A stretch of DNA of 64,000 bases from JBGTSJ01 sp041940305 (GCA_041940305.1 JBGTSJ010000017.1:72676-136675); one strand, 5' to 3'; numbered from the stretch's first letter, positions 52,900-63,070 are shown. The notes: a model not told the origin generated them from the letters alone. Numbers and translations are program-made.

Positions 52900-53208
52900 G
52901 CGGAGCCACCGAAACAGGTTCGTGCAGGGGGGGGCTTCCAATGTGTCATTTACGGGATCGTCAAGCAACCGGGAGCGAATGTCGACACGGATCTGTACAA
53001 GAATCCGGCTGCTGAACGCGTCTACGATGAGTTGTTTCGGCGGTTGGAAGGCGGAGCGTCGTACGCTGAGGTCGCCGACTGGCTCAATGAGTCAGGAATC
53101 CCGACTGGTCCGTACTGCCGGCGCACGACGTGGGACCATGGGATCGTTCGACGGGTCGTCTTCAATCCGCTGCTCCCCCGCCGCCGGATTCCGGCCGTGA
53201 CGTTCTGA
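52900..53208 (+). pseudogene. Fragment of a large serine recombinase
   Basis: From 52951 the plus strand reads YGIVKQPGANVDTDLYKNP, then RVYDELFRRLEGGASYAEVADWLNESG, ending after VRRVVFNPLLPRR at the stop 53206-53208. This is the Recombinase domain (about 85 residues) found after the resolvase domain of large serine recombinases. Just upstream, RGGLP lies in another frame, consistent with a frameshift of the usual GGxPYG motif. The catalytic resolvase domain and the zinc/coiled-coil C-terminus are absent, so the gene is dead. It marks an old integrated element. Confidence 0.65.
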
Positions 53209-53285
53209 TCGACCCGGCTGCTGCAGCCGGATCCGAAGATTGAGTTCTTGTGGTGAGAAGCAGGCACACTGCCGCAATCCCCGGA

Positions 53286-56200
53286 TTATGAGTTACTCTC
53301 TCTTGCCTGCGGCGTGACTCGGTACAGCAGGGCGTAGAGGGCCGGGACGACCAGCATAGTGAGCAGGGTGCCGACAATGAGGCCGAAGAAGATGGTGGCG
53401 GCCAGCGCCACCCAGAAGACGTCCTGGAGCATGGGCAGCACGCCGAGCACGGTCGTTCCTGCGGCGTTGACGACGGGATTCAGGCGGGAGACGGCGGCTT
53501 CGATGATCGCGTGATACCGGGTCATCCCTTTGCCGAGGTTGGAATTCACTTCGTCCAGCAGCACGACGACGTTCTTGATCATCATGCCGGAAAGGCTCAT
53601 TGCGCCGAGCAGGGCGATGAACCCGAAGGGGGTCTGGGTCAGCAACAGGCCTCCCGTGATGCCGATCATCACGAAGGGAATGACGAGCATGCAGATGAGC
53701 ATGGGACGGAACTCGTTGAACAGCGCAACGAGCAGAAACAGCATGATTACGAGGGCCGGCACGATCCCCGGGACGAGGGCCTCCTGGGACTGCTTCGCGC
53801 TCCAGTATTCACCGTCCCAGTCGAGCCGGTAGCCGGGCGGCAGTTCGATCGCTTCGAAGCTGGGCAGCACTTCGCTGCGCAACGTGGGGGCGGTCACTCC
53901 GTTGGGGGAGCACTGCACCGTGATGGCCCGCCGCCGGTCCCAGCGCCAGATGATCGGGTCTTCCCAGGGCGTTTCGATGCCGTCGATGACCTGCAGGACG
54001 GGGACCGCATGCGTCGACAGGCGGGGATGGATCTGTAGTTCGTCGAGCGACGCGGCTGCGCGCAGCCGCTCGGCTTCGACATTGCGGGCGACGATGGGGA
54101 TCAGGTCGTCGTCCTGCCGGTATTGTCCGACGACGATTCCGTCGGACGCGCGGCGCATGACGCGGGCCAGATCATCGCGGGAAACGCCGGCCCAGCGGGC
54201 GCGTTCCTGGTTGAAACGGGGGACCACGGCCTGGACCCGCTCGCGCCAGTTGATGCGGACTTCCTTGGCGTTGCGGGAGTCCCGCAGGAGGTTGGCCGCT
54301 TCAGCCGCCAGCCGGCGGAGTGTTGCGGGATCGGCATTGGACGGGCCGCTGAACCGGGCTTCGATCTTCCAGTCGTCGAAGGCGCCGACGGCGTACTTCC
54401 GCACGCGCACCATCGCTTCGGGGACGTGTTCGCGAACCCAGGCATCGGTGTCGGCGACCAGTTGGTCAACGCCGTCGAGCGAGTTCGTGTTGACGATGAT
54501 CTGCCCGTAGGACGTGTACGGGTCCTCCGCACTGACCGGGAGGTAAAAGCGCGGCGGCCCCTTGCCGACGAAGGAGCTCACGGAGGCGGTGGCGGAGTGC
54601 TCGTGCAGATAGCCCTCAATGCGCTGCAGGCCGGCGCTGGTCTCCTCGATGCGCGTTCCCTCGGGCGCCCAGTAGTCGACCATGACCTGCAGTCGGCTGG
54701 AATCGGGGAAGTAGAGTTGCGGCACGAACCGAAAGCCGAGCACCGCAACGGCCAGCAGTCCGACCATGCCCCCCAGGAACATCACCCGCCGGCGAATGAT
54801 GAGCGACAGCAGTCCGCGGAACCGCTGATAGAACGAGCCCTGATAGGGAGTTGTCTCGGCCTGGCCCGGTTTGGGGTCCGGCAGCATGGCCATGCACAGC
54901 AGAGGCCCGATCGTCATGCAGAAGACCCAGCTCAGCAGCAGCGAGATGGCGACCACCGTGAACAGGCTGCCGGCGTACTCTCCGGTGTCGTAGCTCGATG
55001 CAAAAATCGGATAGAACGCCATGCAGGCGACCACCGTCGCCCCGAGCAGAGGCCAGGCGGGACCGCTGGCGGCTTCGATGGCCGCCTGCTTCCGATCCAT
55101 GCCCCGACCGATGCGGACCATGATGCCGTCGGTGACGACGATCGCATTGTCGACCATCATCCCCATCGCGATGATCAGGGCCCCGAGCGAGATGCGGTGC
55201 AGGTCGATGCCGGCGATCGCCATGACGATGAACGTGCCGAGGATCGGAAACACCAGTCCGCTGATGCCGATGATCACGCCGGCGCGGATTCCCATCGTCA
55301 GCGCGAGCAACGCCAGCACGATGGCGACGGCTTCGACCAGGCTGAGCATGAAGGCGCGGATCGACTCGCTGACCTGGTCGGACTGCCACGAGATGCGTTC
55401 CACGTTGATGCCGACGGGGAGGTCCGCCACAAGTTCGTTGATCCGCCGGTCGATGGACTGACCCACTTCGACGACGTTCTCGCCGGCGCCGGGCGCCAGG
55501 GCGATGGCGATGGCCTGCCGTCCGTTATGACGCAGGAGATGGGTGGGCGGGTCGACGTATCCGACGCTGACCGTCGCGAAGTCGCGGATGCGCAGGATCT
55601 CGTTCCGCCCCGGGAGCGCGCTGGTGACCGCCAGGTCGCCGATGTCCTCGGGGGAACGAAACTCTCCGGTCGGAGCGACGCGCATCCGCTGCTGCAGGTA
55701 GTCGACGCGGCCCGCATCGACCACGAGGTTCTGCGACTGCAGCGTCTGGATGATCTGGTCGGGAGTGAGCCCCAGGTCGACGAGCTGGGCGCTGGAGACG
55801 TCGATGTAGATCCGTTTGTCCTGCACGCCCCAGAGATTGACCCGCGCCACGCCCGGCACGACGCTCAACTCCTTGCGCATGTTCTCGACGAACTGTTCGA
55901 GTTCGGCGTAGCTGTAGCCGTCGCTGTTCACGGCGAGGAGAAAACCGAACACAAAGCCGAAGTCGTCGCCGACGACCGGTTTTCCCGCGCCCGGCGGGAG
56001 GGTTGGCTCGACATCGGCGACCTTCTTCCGCAGGACGTCCCACACCTGAGGCAGCCGATCGGACCAGTAGTTGCTTTTGATGTCGACCTTGATGATGGAC
56101 AGGCCCGGTCGGGAGTTGGAGTAGACGTTCTTGAGTTCCACCATCTCCTGCAGTTTGGTCTCAATCCGGTCGGTGATCTCCAGTTCGACCTGCTCGGCGC

Positions 56201-56363
56201 TCGCCCCGGGGTAGGCCGTCGTGATGACGGCCGTCTTGACGGAGAACTCCGGGTCTTCCAGCTGTCCGAGCTGGAAGTAGCAGAACACGCCTCCCGCCAC
56301 GATCAACACGATGGCAAAGTAAGTGATGGCGCGTTTTTCAATGCAGAGGGCAGTGAGGTTCAA
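53286..56363 (-). CDS. RND-family efflux permease
   Basis: 1025 residues. Two repeats of a TM1 + periplasmic porter domain + TM2-6 layout. Landmarks are ITTAYPGASAEQVE in the first porter loop, GMMVDNAIVVTDGI in TM4 with a single Asp where AcrB has Asp-Asp, and GFIALLGAMSLSGMMIKN in the second half. It exports a substrate across the envelope with proton motive force. The adaptor is encoded immediately upstream (stop at 56368, four bases before this start), so the pair is cotranscribed. No outer-membrane TolC-like gene is adjacent. Confidence 0.94.
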   Translation of the reverse strand: MNLTALCIEKRAITYFAIVLIVAGGVFCYFQLGQLEDPEFSVKTAVITTAYPGASAEQVELEITDRIETKLQEMVELKNVYSNSRPGLSIIKVDIKSNYWSDRLPQVWDVLRKKVADVEPTLPPGAGKPVVGDDFGFVFGFLLAVNSDGYSYAELEQFVENMRKELSVVPGVARVNLWGVQDKRIYIDVSSAQLVDLGLTPDQIIQTLQSQNLVVDAGRVDYLQQRMRVAPTGEFRSPEDIGDLAVTSALPGRNEILRIRDFATVSVGYVDPPTHLLRHNGRQAIAIALAPGAGENVVEVGQSIDRRINELVADLPVGINVERISWQSDQVSESIRAFMLSLVEAVAIVLALLALTMGIRAGVIIGISGLVFPILGTFIVMAIAGIDLHRISLGALIIAMGMMVDNAIVVTDGIMVRIGRGMDRKQAAIEAASGPAWPLLGATVVACMAFYPIFASSYDTGEYAGSLFTVVAISLLLSWVFCMTIGPLLCMAMLPDPKPGQAETTPYQGSFYQRFRGLLSLIIRRRVMFLGGMVGLLAVAVLGFRFVPQLYFPDSSRLQVMVDYWAPEGTRIEETSAGLQRIEGYLHEHSATASVSSFVGKGPPRFYLPVSAEDPYTSYGQIIVNTNSLDGVDQLVADTDAWVREHVPEAMVRVRKYAVGAFDDWKIEARFSGPSNADPATLRRLAAEAANLLRDSRNAKEVRINWRERVQAVVPRFNQERARWAGVSRDDLARVMRRASDGIVVGQYRQDDDLIPIVARNVEAERLRAAASLDELQIHPRLSTHAVPVLQVIDGIETPWEDPIIWRWDRRRAITVQCSPNGVTAPTLRSEVLPSFEAIELPPGYRLDWDGEYWSAKQSQEALVPGIVPALVIMLFLLVALFNEFRPMLICMLVIPFVMIGITGGLLLTQTPFGFIALLGAMSLSGMMIKNVVVLLDEVNSNLGKGMTRYHAIIEAAVSRLNPVVNAAGTTVLGVLPMLQDVFWVALAATIFFGLIVGTLLTMLVVPALYALLYRVTPQARESNS

Positions 56364-56367
56364 GACG

Positions 56368-57630
56368 TTACTCCTCGAGGACGCTGACGGTCTGGCCCTC
56401 TCGCAGCGAGTGCACGCCGGTCGTCACGACCCACTCCCCCCGCTCAAGACCTTCAGCGACGGCGAGGCCGACGGGCGTCAGTTCGCCGGTGGTGACCGCC
56501 CGTCGCGAGACGCTCCCACTCCCTTCGTCCACCACCCACACAAAGCTCTGTTCCTCGGTATCGCCGGCGAACAACGCGGCCGGCGGGATGACCAGGTTCG
56601 GTTCTGCCGAGTCTGAATTCTCGTCGGGCTGGTTGCGGACGGTGACCGCCATCCCCGGCAGAATCCGGACGTCCTCCGGCTGATCGAGTTCCACGGTGAC
56701 GGGATAGGTGCGGGTCGTCAGCGATGCCTCGCTGCCGATCTTGGTGACGCGCCCGATGAACTCGCGCCCGGGAAACGCATCGAATCGGCAGCTGACCTGC
56801 CTGACCTGCGGCACCAGCGCAATGATGCTTTCCGGAATCTGGACCGTGACCTCGATGCGGGAGACATCCAGCAGTCGGACGATTGGTTGCTTGGCCTGCA
56901 CCGTCTGAAAGTTGTCCACGTACCTGGCGGCGACCTCACCGTCGAACGGCGCGGTGAGCACTGCATCATCCAGCTGGTTCCGGGCGTTGGCCACGGACGA
57001 TTCGAGCGCGAGAATCTCGGAATTCTGCGCGTCGATGTCTTCCTGTCGCGCGCCGGAGAGACCAATGTTCAGCGCTTCCTCCGCGGTCTTCAGTTGGGCG
57101 GCGGTGCGGTCTCTCCGGGCGACAGCACGGTCGTAATCCTGTTGCGTCGTGGCTTCCTGCTTCAGCAGTTCGTCCTGTCGCTCGAAGTCCGCCGCCGCCT
57201 CCTCATGCGTGGCCTCTGCCTCCGCCACAGCCGCCCTCATCTGCTCAATCGCTTCCGGGCGGGCACCCGCTTCCATTGCAGTCAGGTTCGCTTTAGCTCG
57301 CTCCAGGTTGGCGCGGTTCTGATCCAGTGCGACCTGGAAATCCCTGGGATCGATGGCCGCAATCACGTCCCCCTTCCTGACCTTGGTCCCGACGTCCACC
57401 GACACGCTGCTGAGCGGCCCGGAGACCCGAAAGGAGAGGTCCACCTCGTCTCTGGCCGTGGCCCGTCCCGGGAACTCACGGCCCTGGATGGCGCGAATGT
57501 CTCCAGCACGGACCGCTCGCACCGGCCGCACCGGCTCCGGCTCGGAGACTGGTTCGCTGCACCCCACCAGGAGCAGGGTGCTGATCAGGCAAGCGAATGT
57601 TGCGGATGAGTTGGTGGCCGTGGCTGTCAC
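56368..57630 (-). CDS. RND periplasmic adaptor (membrane-fusion protein)
   Basis: 420 residues from a GTG at 57630, preceded by GAGGA. The lipoprotein signal has LLLVGC as lipobox. Barrel-sandwich, lipoyl-like sections (VRKGDVIAAIDPRDFQVALDQ) flank a long alpha-hairpin (about 105-215), followed by TAPFDGEVAARYV and a membrane-proximal beta domain (EEQSFVWVV). It links the RND permease to an outer-membrane channel. It is divergent from the K+ channel gene across about 305 bases. Confidence 0.93.
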   Translation of the reverse strand: MTATATNSSATFACLISTLLLVGCSEPVSEPEPVRPVRAVRAGDIRAIQGREFPGRATARDEVDLSFRVSGPLSSVSVDVGTKVRKGDVIAAIDPRDFQVALDQNRANLERAKANLTAMEAGARPEAIEQMRAAVAEAEATHEEAAADFERQDELLKQEATTQQDYDRAVARRDRTAAQLKTAEEALNIGLSGARQEDIDAQNSEILALESSVANARNQLDDAVLTAPFDGEVAARYVDNFQTVQAKQPIVRLLDVSRIEVTVQIPESIIALVPQVRQVSCRFDAFPGREFIGRVTKIGSEASLTTRTYPVTVELDQPEDVRILPGMAVTVRNQPDENSDSAEPNLVIPPAALFAGDTEEQSFVWVVDEGSGSVSRRAVTTGELTPVGLAVAEGLERGEWVVTTGVHSLREGQTVSVLEE

Positions 57631-57935
57631 TCCGAGTCCTCACGGATTCAGTGGTGCATTCGCTTCAGACATGGCTGTCAGAAGCAGGGTCCTATACTCG
57701 GGTCTTGCGCCATCGACATCAACCTCCCGCGGTGCGAGTTCGCTACGCAACTCCAATCCCGCCGCTGACGCGGTTATGATCGAAGTCCGATCTCTGGGAC
57801 ACGACACTGGGGCCGGCGCGGCATCGCATTGTTCTTCACACTGCGATCATCTCGACTGTCGGGACCTATCCCGCTGCGAGGCTTCTCGACGCCCGTCTTC
57901 GTCAGTCCTTCTGCACAGGAAGAGTCGACCACGTA
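57631..57935. other. Divergent promoter region between RND adaptor and K+ channel
   Basis: About 305 bases with no credible coding frame or repeat. It must hold promoters for both directions, but no convincing -35/-10 pair or operator is visible. Confidence 0.4.
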
Positions 57936-58391
57936 ATGCTTCTGAATATCGTCATCGGGTGCACTCTTGTCATTCTCACCACATTGCTGCATGCGGCCGC
58001 GATGGTGATCGCCCTGCGAGCACTGAAGCTCACTCGTGCCGCAGGCCGCGCACGGGAGACGCAGCTGGGGTCAAGAAATGTGACCGTGGTGGCTGCCATG
58101 GTCCTCATCATGTTCCTGGCGTCGCTAATTGAATCCGGGATCTGGGCCGCGACGTACCTGCTGGTGGGAGCACTCACATCCACTGAGGACGCGCTCTACT
58201 TTTCGATGGTGACGTACACCACGCTGGGATTCGGCGACGTCGTGCTGCCGCACGGCTGGCGGCTGCTGTCATCCTTCGAGGCCGCCAACGGGATCGTCAT
58301 GTTCGGCTGGACGACGTCCCTCATCGTCGCCACGGTTCAGCGTGTTTACACCAGCGTCCCCGATGTCGACAGGCGTGATAACGAAACGTGA
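57936..58391 (+). CDS. Two-TM potassium channel (ion_trans_2)
   Basis: 151 residues. An N-terminal TM (about 3-28), a second TM (about 52-75), a pore helix and the K+ selectivity filter TYTTLGFGD near residue 95, then a final TM helix (IVMFGWTTSLIVATVQ). The C-terminal tail is short (about 15 residues), with no RCK or cyclic-nucleotide domain. It conducts K+ across the cytoplasmic membrane; gating is unknown. Its neighbours are the RND genes, with no obvious functional link. Confidence 0.9.
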   Translation: MLLNIVIGCTLVILTTLLHAAAMVIALRALKLTRAAGRARETQLGSRNVTVVAAMVLIMFLASLIESGIWAATYLLVGALTSTEDALYFSMVTYTTLGFGDVVLPHGWRLLSSFEAANGIVMFGWTTSLIVATVQRVYTSVPDVDRRDNET

Positions 58392-58636
58392 AAGTTTGAA
58401 GAACGAGATGCTAAAGAGTTGTGAAGCTGTCTGCGTAACGAGCACCATTCCGTATGCCGGAAGAGCAGTTCACTCCGCAGAACCAGTGGCGGACTGTGGC
58501 CGCCGACGCTCTATCAGCTGCTTGCCTCTGAATTGAACCTGGCTTCTCGCAGGAGTATGATCCGCGCCGCCGTGCCCGCTGATGGGTTCTCGTCTCAAGC
58601 AGGCATTCTCGCTGCTGCGGGCCGTTCTGAGCTGAC

Positions 58637-59620
58637 ATGTCCTTTACCCCGATTCAGGGTCCTGCTTCCATGTGTGATTGTTGGATGCTGTCGTTTTCGC
58701 TGGTGTGCGCGCTGATGGTCTCAGCCGGGGAGACGGCCCGTGCCCAGCAGCGCAATGCCCAGCCTGCGGCCGAGGTCTCGGCCGATCAGCAGGCGATTGA
58801 AGCGGCGGCAGTCAAGTTTCTCGAGGCATACCATGCGCGGGATGCCGAAGCACTCGCCGCGCTGTTTGGTCCTGAAGCGCGGATGGAGGACGCCTTCGGC
58901 AACATCATCGAAGGGCGAGAGGCTATTCAGGCGGAGTATGAGGCCGAGTTTGAGGCGAATCCGTATGCGGCGCTCAGCATCTCGATGGATTCGATCCGGT
59001 TCATCACGCCCGACGTGGCGCTGGAGGAGGGCTCCGCCGAATACTATCCCGACGGCGAGACGCTCACCTCTCGTGCTCACTATCTGGTCGTCCATCTGAA
59101 GCAGGACGGCGCGTGGCGGATGATCTCGTCCCGGACCACCGGTCACGAAGTGCTTTCGAACTACGAGCACCTGCAGGATCTGGAATGGCTGGTGGGGGAC
59201 TGGATCGATGAAGGGGCCGACGGCGTCATCGAGTTCTCCTATTACTGGGATGCGAACAAGAGCTATCTGCTGAACGAGTTCGCCGTCGTCCAGAATGGAG
59301 AGACCACGCTGACGGGGACGCAGCGCATCGGCTGGGATCCGCGGACGGAGCAGGTGCGGGCGTGGGTGTTCGATGCGTCCGGCGGGTTCGGCGAGGCCAC
59401 CTGGACCAGTACCGGCGAGGGGTGGGTGGTGAAGGCTTCCGGGGTCACCGCTGACGGCACTCCGGCCTCGGCGACCCGCAAGTTCCAGCTGCTGGATGAG
59501 AACCACGTCATCGTGAGCACCACGGATCGTCTGGCCGGCGCCGAAGAGCTGCCGGACTTCGAGGTGACTATGGTCCGCAAGCCGCCGGCGGCCGAAGTGG
59601 CCGCCGAACCCGCCAACTGA
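58637..59620 (+). CDS. Secreted SgcJ/EcaC-type NTF2-like protein
   Basis: 327 residues from the first ATG; an ATG at 58670 or 58685 gives a cleaner signal peptide ending at ARA-Q and may be the true start. Residues about 50-165 form an SgcJ/EcaC NTF2-like fold (AYHARDAEALAALFGPEA, IIEGREAIQ, WRMISSRTTG). Residues about 180-310 form a second beta-rich domain (LEWLVGDWIDEG, TGTQRIGWDPRT), like DUF1579-type lipocalin-like proteins. It could bind small molecules in the periplasm. No enzyme motif is seen. It is followed by the low-complexity TPR protein after about 80 bases. Confidence 0.82.
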   Translation: MSFTPIQGPASMCDCWMLSFSLVCALMVSAGETARAQQRNAQPAAEVSADQQAIEAAAVKFLEAYHARDAEALAALFGPEARMEDAFGNIIEGREAIQAEYEAEFEANPYAALSISMDSIRFITPDVALEEGSAEYYPDGETLTSRAHYLVVHLKQDGAWRMISSRTTGHEVLSNYEHLQDLEWLVGDWIDEGADGVIEFSYYWDANKSYLLNEFAVVQNGETTLTGTQRIGWDPRTEQVRAWVFDASGGFGEATWTSTGEGWVVKASGVTADGTPASATRKFQLLDENHVIVSTTDRLAGAEELPDFEVTMVRKPPAAEVAAEPAN

Positions 59621-59699
59621 TGATGGTCGCTGCACCACCGGCGGCGGACATCGGCCGCTGTGTTCTGGAATCATCCTCCTACGACGTTTGGACTGACTC

Positions 59700-61604
59700 A
59701 TGCAGACCTGGAAAAGGATCATCGTCGCGGTGTTGTCGGCCGCAGTGCTGCTGAGCGCGTGCGGTGACACCAGCTGGGCTCGGGGCGGCTTTCGGGGGGG
59801 CGGCGGTCGAGGCGGAGGAGGCCGCGGCGGTGGTGGCGGCTATCGTGGAGGTGGAGCGCGACCAAGCTGGCCCGCCAGTCGCCCCAGCCGGCCGCCGGTG
59901 AATCGGTCGCCTTCGTTCAGCGGGAACCGTCCGACGCAACGGCCGAACGTGAACCGCCCGAGCCAGCCGGTCAATCGACCGGCACAGCGTCCCAGCACGC
60001 CTGGCGTCGATCGCCCGGGCACGTCACGTCCGAACACCGATCGTCCGACAACGCGGCCGTCCAACCCGAACCTCGAATTGGGGAACCGCCCCGGCGTCGT
60101 CGAATTTCCCAGTCGCGATCGGCCCTCAGTTGCCGATCGCCCCTCAACACGCCCTGGCATCGCGGATCGGCCCGGCGCCGGCGACAGACCCGGTATCGCC
60201 GATCGCCCTGCAACGGGTGACCGTCCCGGCATTTCCGACCGGCCCGGGATCGCCGACCGACCGGCCACACTGCCCGGACTGGGCAATCACCCGAACCGGC
60301 CGGGCGCCCACGGGATCGGCGATCGAGGCGACCGCTTCGAGAACCGGCAGGACTGGATGAACGACCGCGTCGCCAACCGTGGCGACCGCCAGGACAACCT
60401 CCAGGACCGGCTCGACAACCGCAACGAGAACTGGCAGGACTGGCGGGACGACCGCTGGGATCACCGGGACGACGTCCGCGAGGACTGGCAGGACTGGGCC
60501 GATCATCACTGGGACGATCACGACCACTGGCATCACGGCTACTGGCACGACAACTGGGGGGGCTGGTGGGACCACATGTGGGACGAGCATCCGGGTTTGA
60601 TGGCGCTCGGCATCTCCGGCTGGGGCATTAACCGGATGAACTACTGGTTCGGCTACTGGGGCTATTACAACCCGTACTACGTTGAGCCGTACTACGTCGC
60701 GCCGGAAGTGGTGATCGACTACTCTCAACCATTGACGGTCTACGAGCAGGCGGCCTACACGGACTCGGCGCCGGCGGAGAGCCCGGCAACTCCGGGCGCA
60801 CCCGCAGCGACCGATCCAGCGACACAGGCATTCGATCAGGCCCGTCAGGCCTTCTATACGGGCAGTTACGATGAGGCGCTCGCGTCGGTCAATACGGCGC
60901 TGTCCACCCGGCCTGACGACGCGGTGCTGCACGAGTTCCGGGCGCTCGTTATGTTCGCCACGGGTAAATACACCGATGCAGCCGCCGGCCTGCACGCGGT
61001 GCTCGCCGTCGGTCCCGGATGGGACTGGACCACGCTGAGCAGCCTGTACGCCAGCGTCGACACCTATACGGAGCAGCTGCGCGCCTTGGAGGACTACGCC
61101 CGCCAGAACGATCCGGCGCCGGCCGCACGGTTTGTGCTGGCGTACCACTACCTCACCTGCGGCCACACGGAGCAGGCCGCCGAACAACTGCGCAAGGTCC
61201 TCGAAGCGCAGCCCAAAGATGAAGTCGCCGCTCAGATGCTGCAGATGTCGTCCGCTCCAACCGACGATGCGTCAGCAACTTCCCCAACCCCGTCCACTGC
61301 CGCCGAGTCGTCGGTGACGATTCCCAAGGCGGATCTCGTCGGCACCTGGACCGCAGAGGGCCAGGGCGGAGCGAAGTTTACCCTGGCGCTCAAGGAAGAC
61401 GGCCAGTTCGAGTGGACCTACAGCGCCGCCGCCAAGGATACGAAAGCGGAGGGAGTTTTCGCCCTGGACGGCGATAATCTGGCGCTGGAACCGGACGCAG
61501 GCGGCACGATGTTGGCGCAGATCACCCCCCCGGCCAACGGGAAGTTTCATTTCCAGGAGGTGGGTGGCCCCGACGGCGACACGGGCCTCGATTTCCAGAA
61601 GTGA
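59700..61604 (+). CDS. Low-complexity envelope protein with TPR repeats
   Basis: 634 residues. A signal peptide or lipoprotein signal (VLLSAC) precedes a Gly/Arg-rich tract (about 28-55), then Arg-Pro-rich repeats (RPGIADRPATGDRPG type, about 60-205), an Asp/Trp/Arg-rich charged region with repeated DWQDW and WDHRDD (about 215-290), a Tyr-rich segment (about 315-345), two to three TPRs (about 375-510) and a C-terminal beta domain (DLVGTWTAEGQGGAKFTL). The middle section is disordered and repetitive. Its role is unknown; charged repeats and TPRs suggest an envelope scaffold. Confidence 0.85.
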   Translation: MQTWKRIIVAVLSAAVLLSACGDTSWARGGFRGGGGRGGGGRGGGGGYRGGGARPSWPASRPSRPPVNRSPSFSGNRPTQRPNVNRPSQPVNRPAQRPSTPGVDRPGTSRPNTDRPTTRPSNPNLELGNRPGVVEFPSRDRPSVADRPSTRPGIADRPGAGDRPGIADRPATGDRPGISDRPGIADRPATLPGLGNHPNRPGAHGIGDRGDRFENRQDWMNDRVANRGDRQDNLQDRLDNRNENWQDWRDDRWDHRDDVREDWQDWADHHWDDHDHWHHGYWHDNWGGWWDHMWDEHPGLMALGISGWGINRMNYWFGYWGYYNPYYVEPYYVAPEVVIDYSQPLTVYEQAAYTDSAPAESPATPGAPAATDPATQAFDQARQAFYTGSYDEALASVNTALSTRPDDAVLHEFRALVMFATGKYTDAAAGLHAVLAVGPGWDWTTLSSLYASVDTYTEQLRALEDYARQNDPAPAARFVLAYHYLTCGHTEQAAEQLRKVLEAQPKDEVAAQMLQMSSAPTDDASATSPTPSTAAESSVTIPKADLVGTWTAEGQGGAKFTLALKEDGQFEWTYSAAAKDTKAEGVFALDGDNLALEPDAGGTMLAQITPPANGKFHFQEVGGPDGDTGLDFQK

Positions 61605-61760
61605 TTCCCCGGCATTTTTAAGCGCCAGAAGTGACATCCTGTTCCCCGCCGTTGCGGGAATTCGCCGCTCTCCGATGGGGATGACAAATCCGGTCCGCGT
61701 TGCGACGGTGACCCCCGGTTTCCGAAGCGCTTGAGATTCGTTTCCAAAGCAGGTCTGAAA

Positions 61761-63020
61761 ATGAGTGCCACCCGCCGCCCCTTCGGTCTGCTGCTCCTGA
61801 TTTCGCTGTCTGGACTCCCCTCGCTGATGAGCGGATGCGCAGACGCCGCGGCCCAGCCGGAGCCGGAACCTCCCAAGGTCACCGTCGCGCATCCGGAAAC
61901 GCGCACGCTCAAGGACTTCGACGAATACAACGGCTGGACCGAGGCGTCGGCCACCGTGGAAGTTCGCGCACGCGTCCGCGGCCACATCCACAAGGTCCAC
62001 TTCACCGACGGCCAGTTCGTCAACAAGGACGATCTGCTGTTCGAACTCGACCCGCGGCCGTTCCAGTCGGAGATTGACCGGGCCGTCGAGCAGGTCAACA
62101 TCGCGAAAGCGCAGCAGGAGGCCGCACTGAAGGAGGAAGAGCGTCAGCTGGGACTGTTTGAACAGCAGGCCACAAAGAAGAGCGACGTCGATCGCGCTGT
62201 CGCCGCCCGCAAGACGTGGGACGCCCAGATCACCTCGGCCGAAGAGGAGGTGAAGCGCGCCGAACTGGAAATGACTTACTCGAAGATCACCGCCCCTATC
62301 AGCGGCAAGATCAGCCGCGCCCTGCTGACGGAAGGGAACCTGGTCAACGCCGGCGGCAGTGATCCCGTGCTGACGACGATCGTTACCCAGAATCCGATCC
62401 AGGTGTACTTCGCCGTCGATGAACGGGCGCTGCTCGAATACCGGCAGAAGAATCGACCGGGATCCGAAGCCGGCCCTGATGCTCAGTCTCTCAAAGATGC
62501 TCAGGTCGCGTTCGATTTCCGTCTGGAGACCGACACGGACTTTTCGAATCACGGCGTCCTCGACTTCGCCGAGAACACGATCGACGCCCAGACCGGCACG
62601 ATCCAGGTCCGCGGTTCGGCCGACAACCAGGACGGCCGCTACGTGCCGGGCAGCCGCGTCCGCGTGCGCGTGCCGGTCAGCGATGACTACGAGGCCGCAA
62701 TCGTTCCGGATGAGGCCATCCTCAGCGACCAGGACAAGAAGTATCTGCTCTGCCTCAATGACGAGAACGTGGTAATTCGCCGCAACGTCCAATTGGGCCG
62801 CCTGCTGGATGACGGCATGCGCGTCATTCTGCCGGCCGTAGCGGAAGGCGAGGGGATCGCGGCGGACGACTGGATCATCGTCCTCGGCATCCAGCGCGCC
62901 CGGCTGAACTACCCGGTCACCCCTCTCGACCAGGACGGCGAACAGATTGCCACCACAGCCACTGCCGCCACTGCAGAACCGACGGAACCTGACGAGCCCG
63001 AGTCATCCACGGCTGAGTAA
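61761..63020 (+). CDS. RND periplasmic adaptor (second efflux system)
   Basis: 419 residues from the ATG at 61761; an earlier ATG adds ten residues. The signal has LMSGC as lipobox. A barrel-sandwich region begins VEVRARVRGHIHKVHFTDGQFV, followed by an alpha-hairpin (about 105-175), TYSKITAPISGKIS and a beta-barrel (IQVYFAVDERALL). The last 30 residues are an Ala/Thr/Glu tail. It is 50 bases upstream of the permease and on the same strand, a normal AcrA/AcrB-type gene pair. Confidence 0.93.
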   Translation: MSATRRPFGLLLLISLSGLPSLMSGCADAAAQPEPEPPKVTVAHPETRTLKDFDEYNGWTEASATVEVRARVRGHIHKVHFTDGQFVNKDDLLFELDPRPFQSEIDRAVEQVNIAKAQQEAALKEEERQLGLFEQQATKKSDVDRAVAARKTWDAQITSAEEEVKRAELEMTYSKITAPISGKISRALLTEGNLVNAGGSDPVLTTIVTQNPIQVYFAVDERALLEYRQKNRPGSEAGPDAQSLKDAQVAFDFRLETDTDFSNHGVLDFAENTIDAQTGTIQVRGSADNQDGRYVPGSRVRVRVPVSDDYEAAIVPDEAILSDQDKKYLLCLNDENVVIRRNVQLGRLLDDGMRVILPAVAEGEGIAADDWIIVLGIQRARLNYPVTPLDQDGEQIATTATAATAEPTEPDEPESSTAE

Positions 63021-63070
63021 TCCCATTCCTGTTCTCACGCCGCCAGGTCTCGGCTGATCCGCGTCACACC

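Noticed and set aside
52856..53200. Open frame over the recombinase relic
   Set aside because: Its product is unlike any protein; the neighbouring frame carries clear recombinase residues, so the region is a pseudogene.
54123..56387. Long open frame on the plus strand opposite the RND permease
   Set aside because: Rich in His, Asp and Gly with no domain, fully inside the permease gene; a codon-bias shadow.
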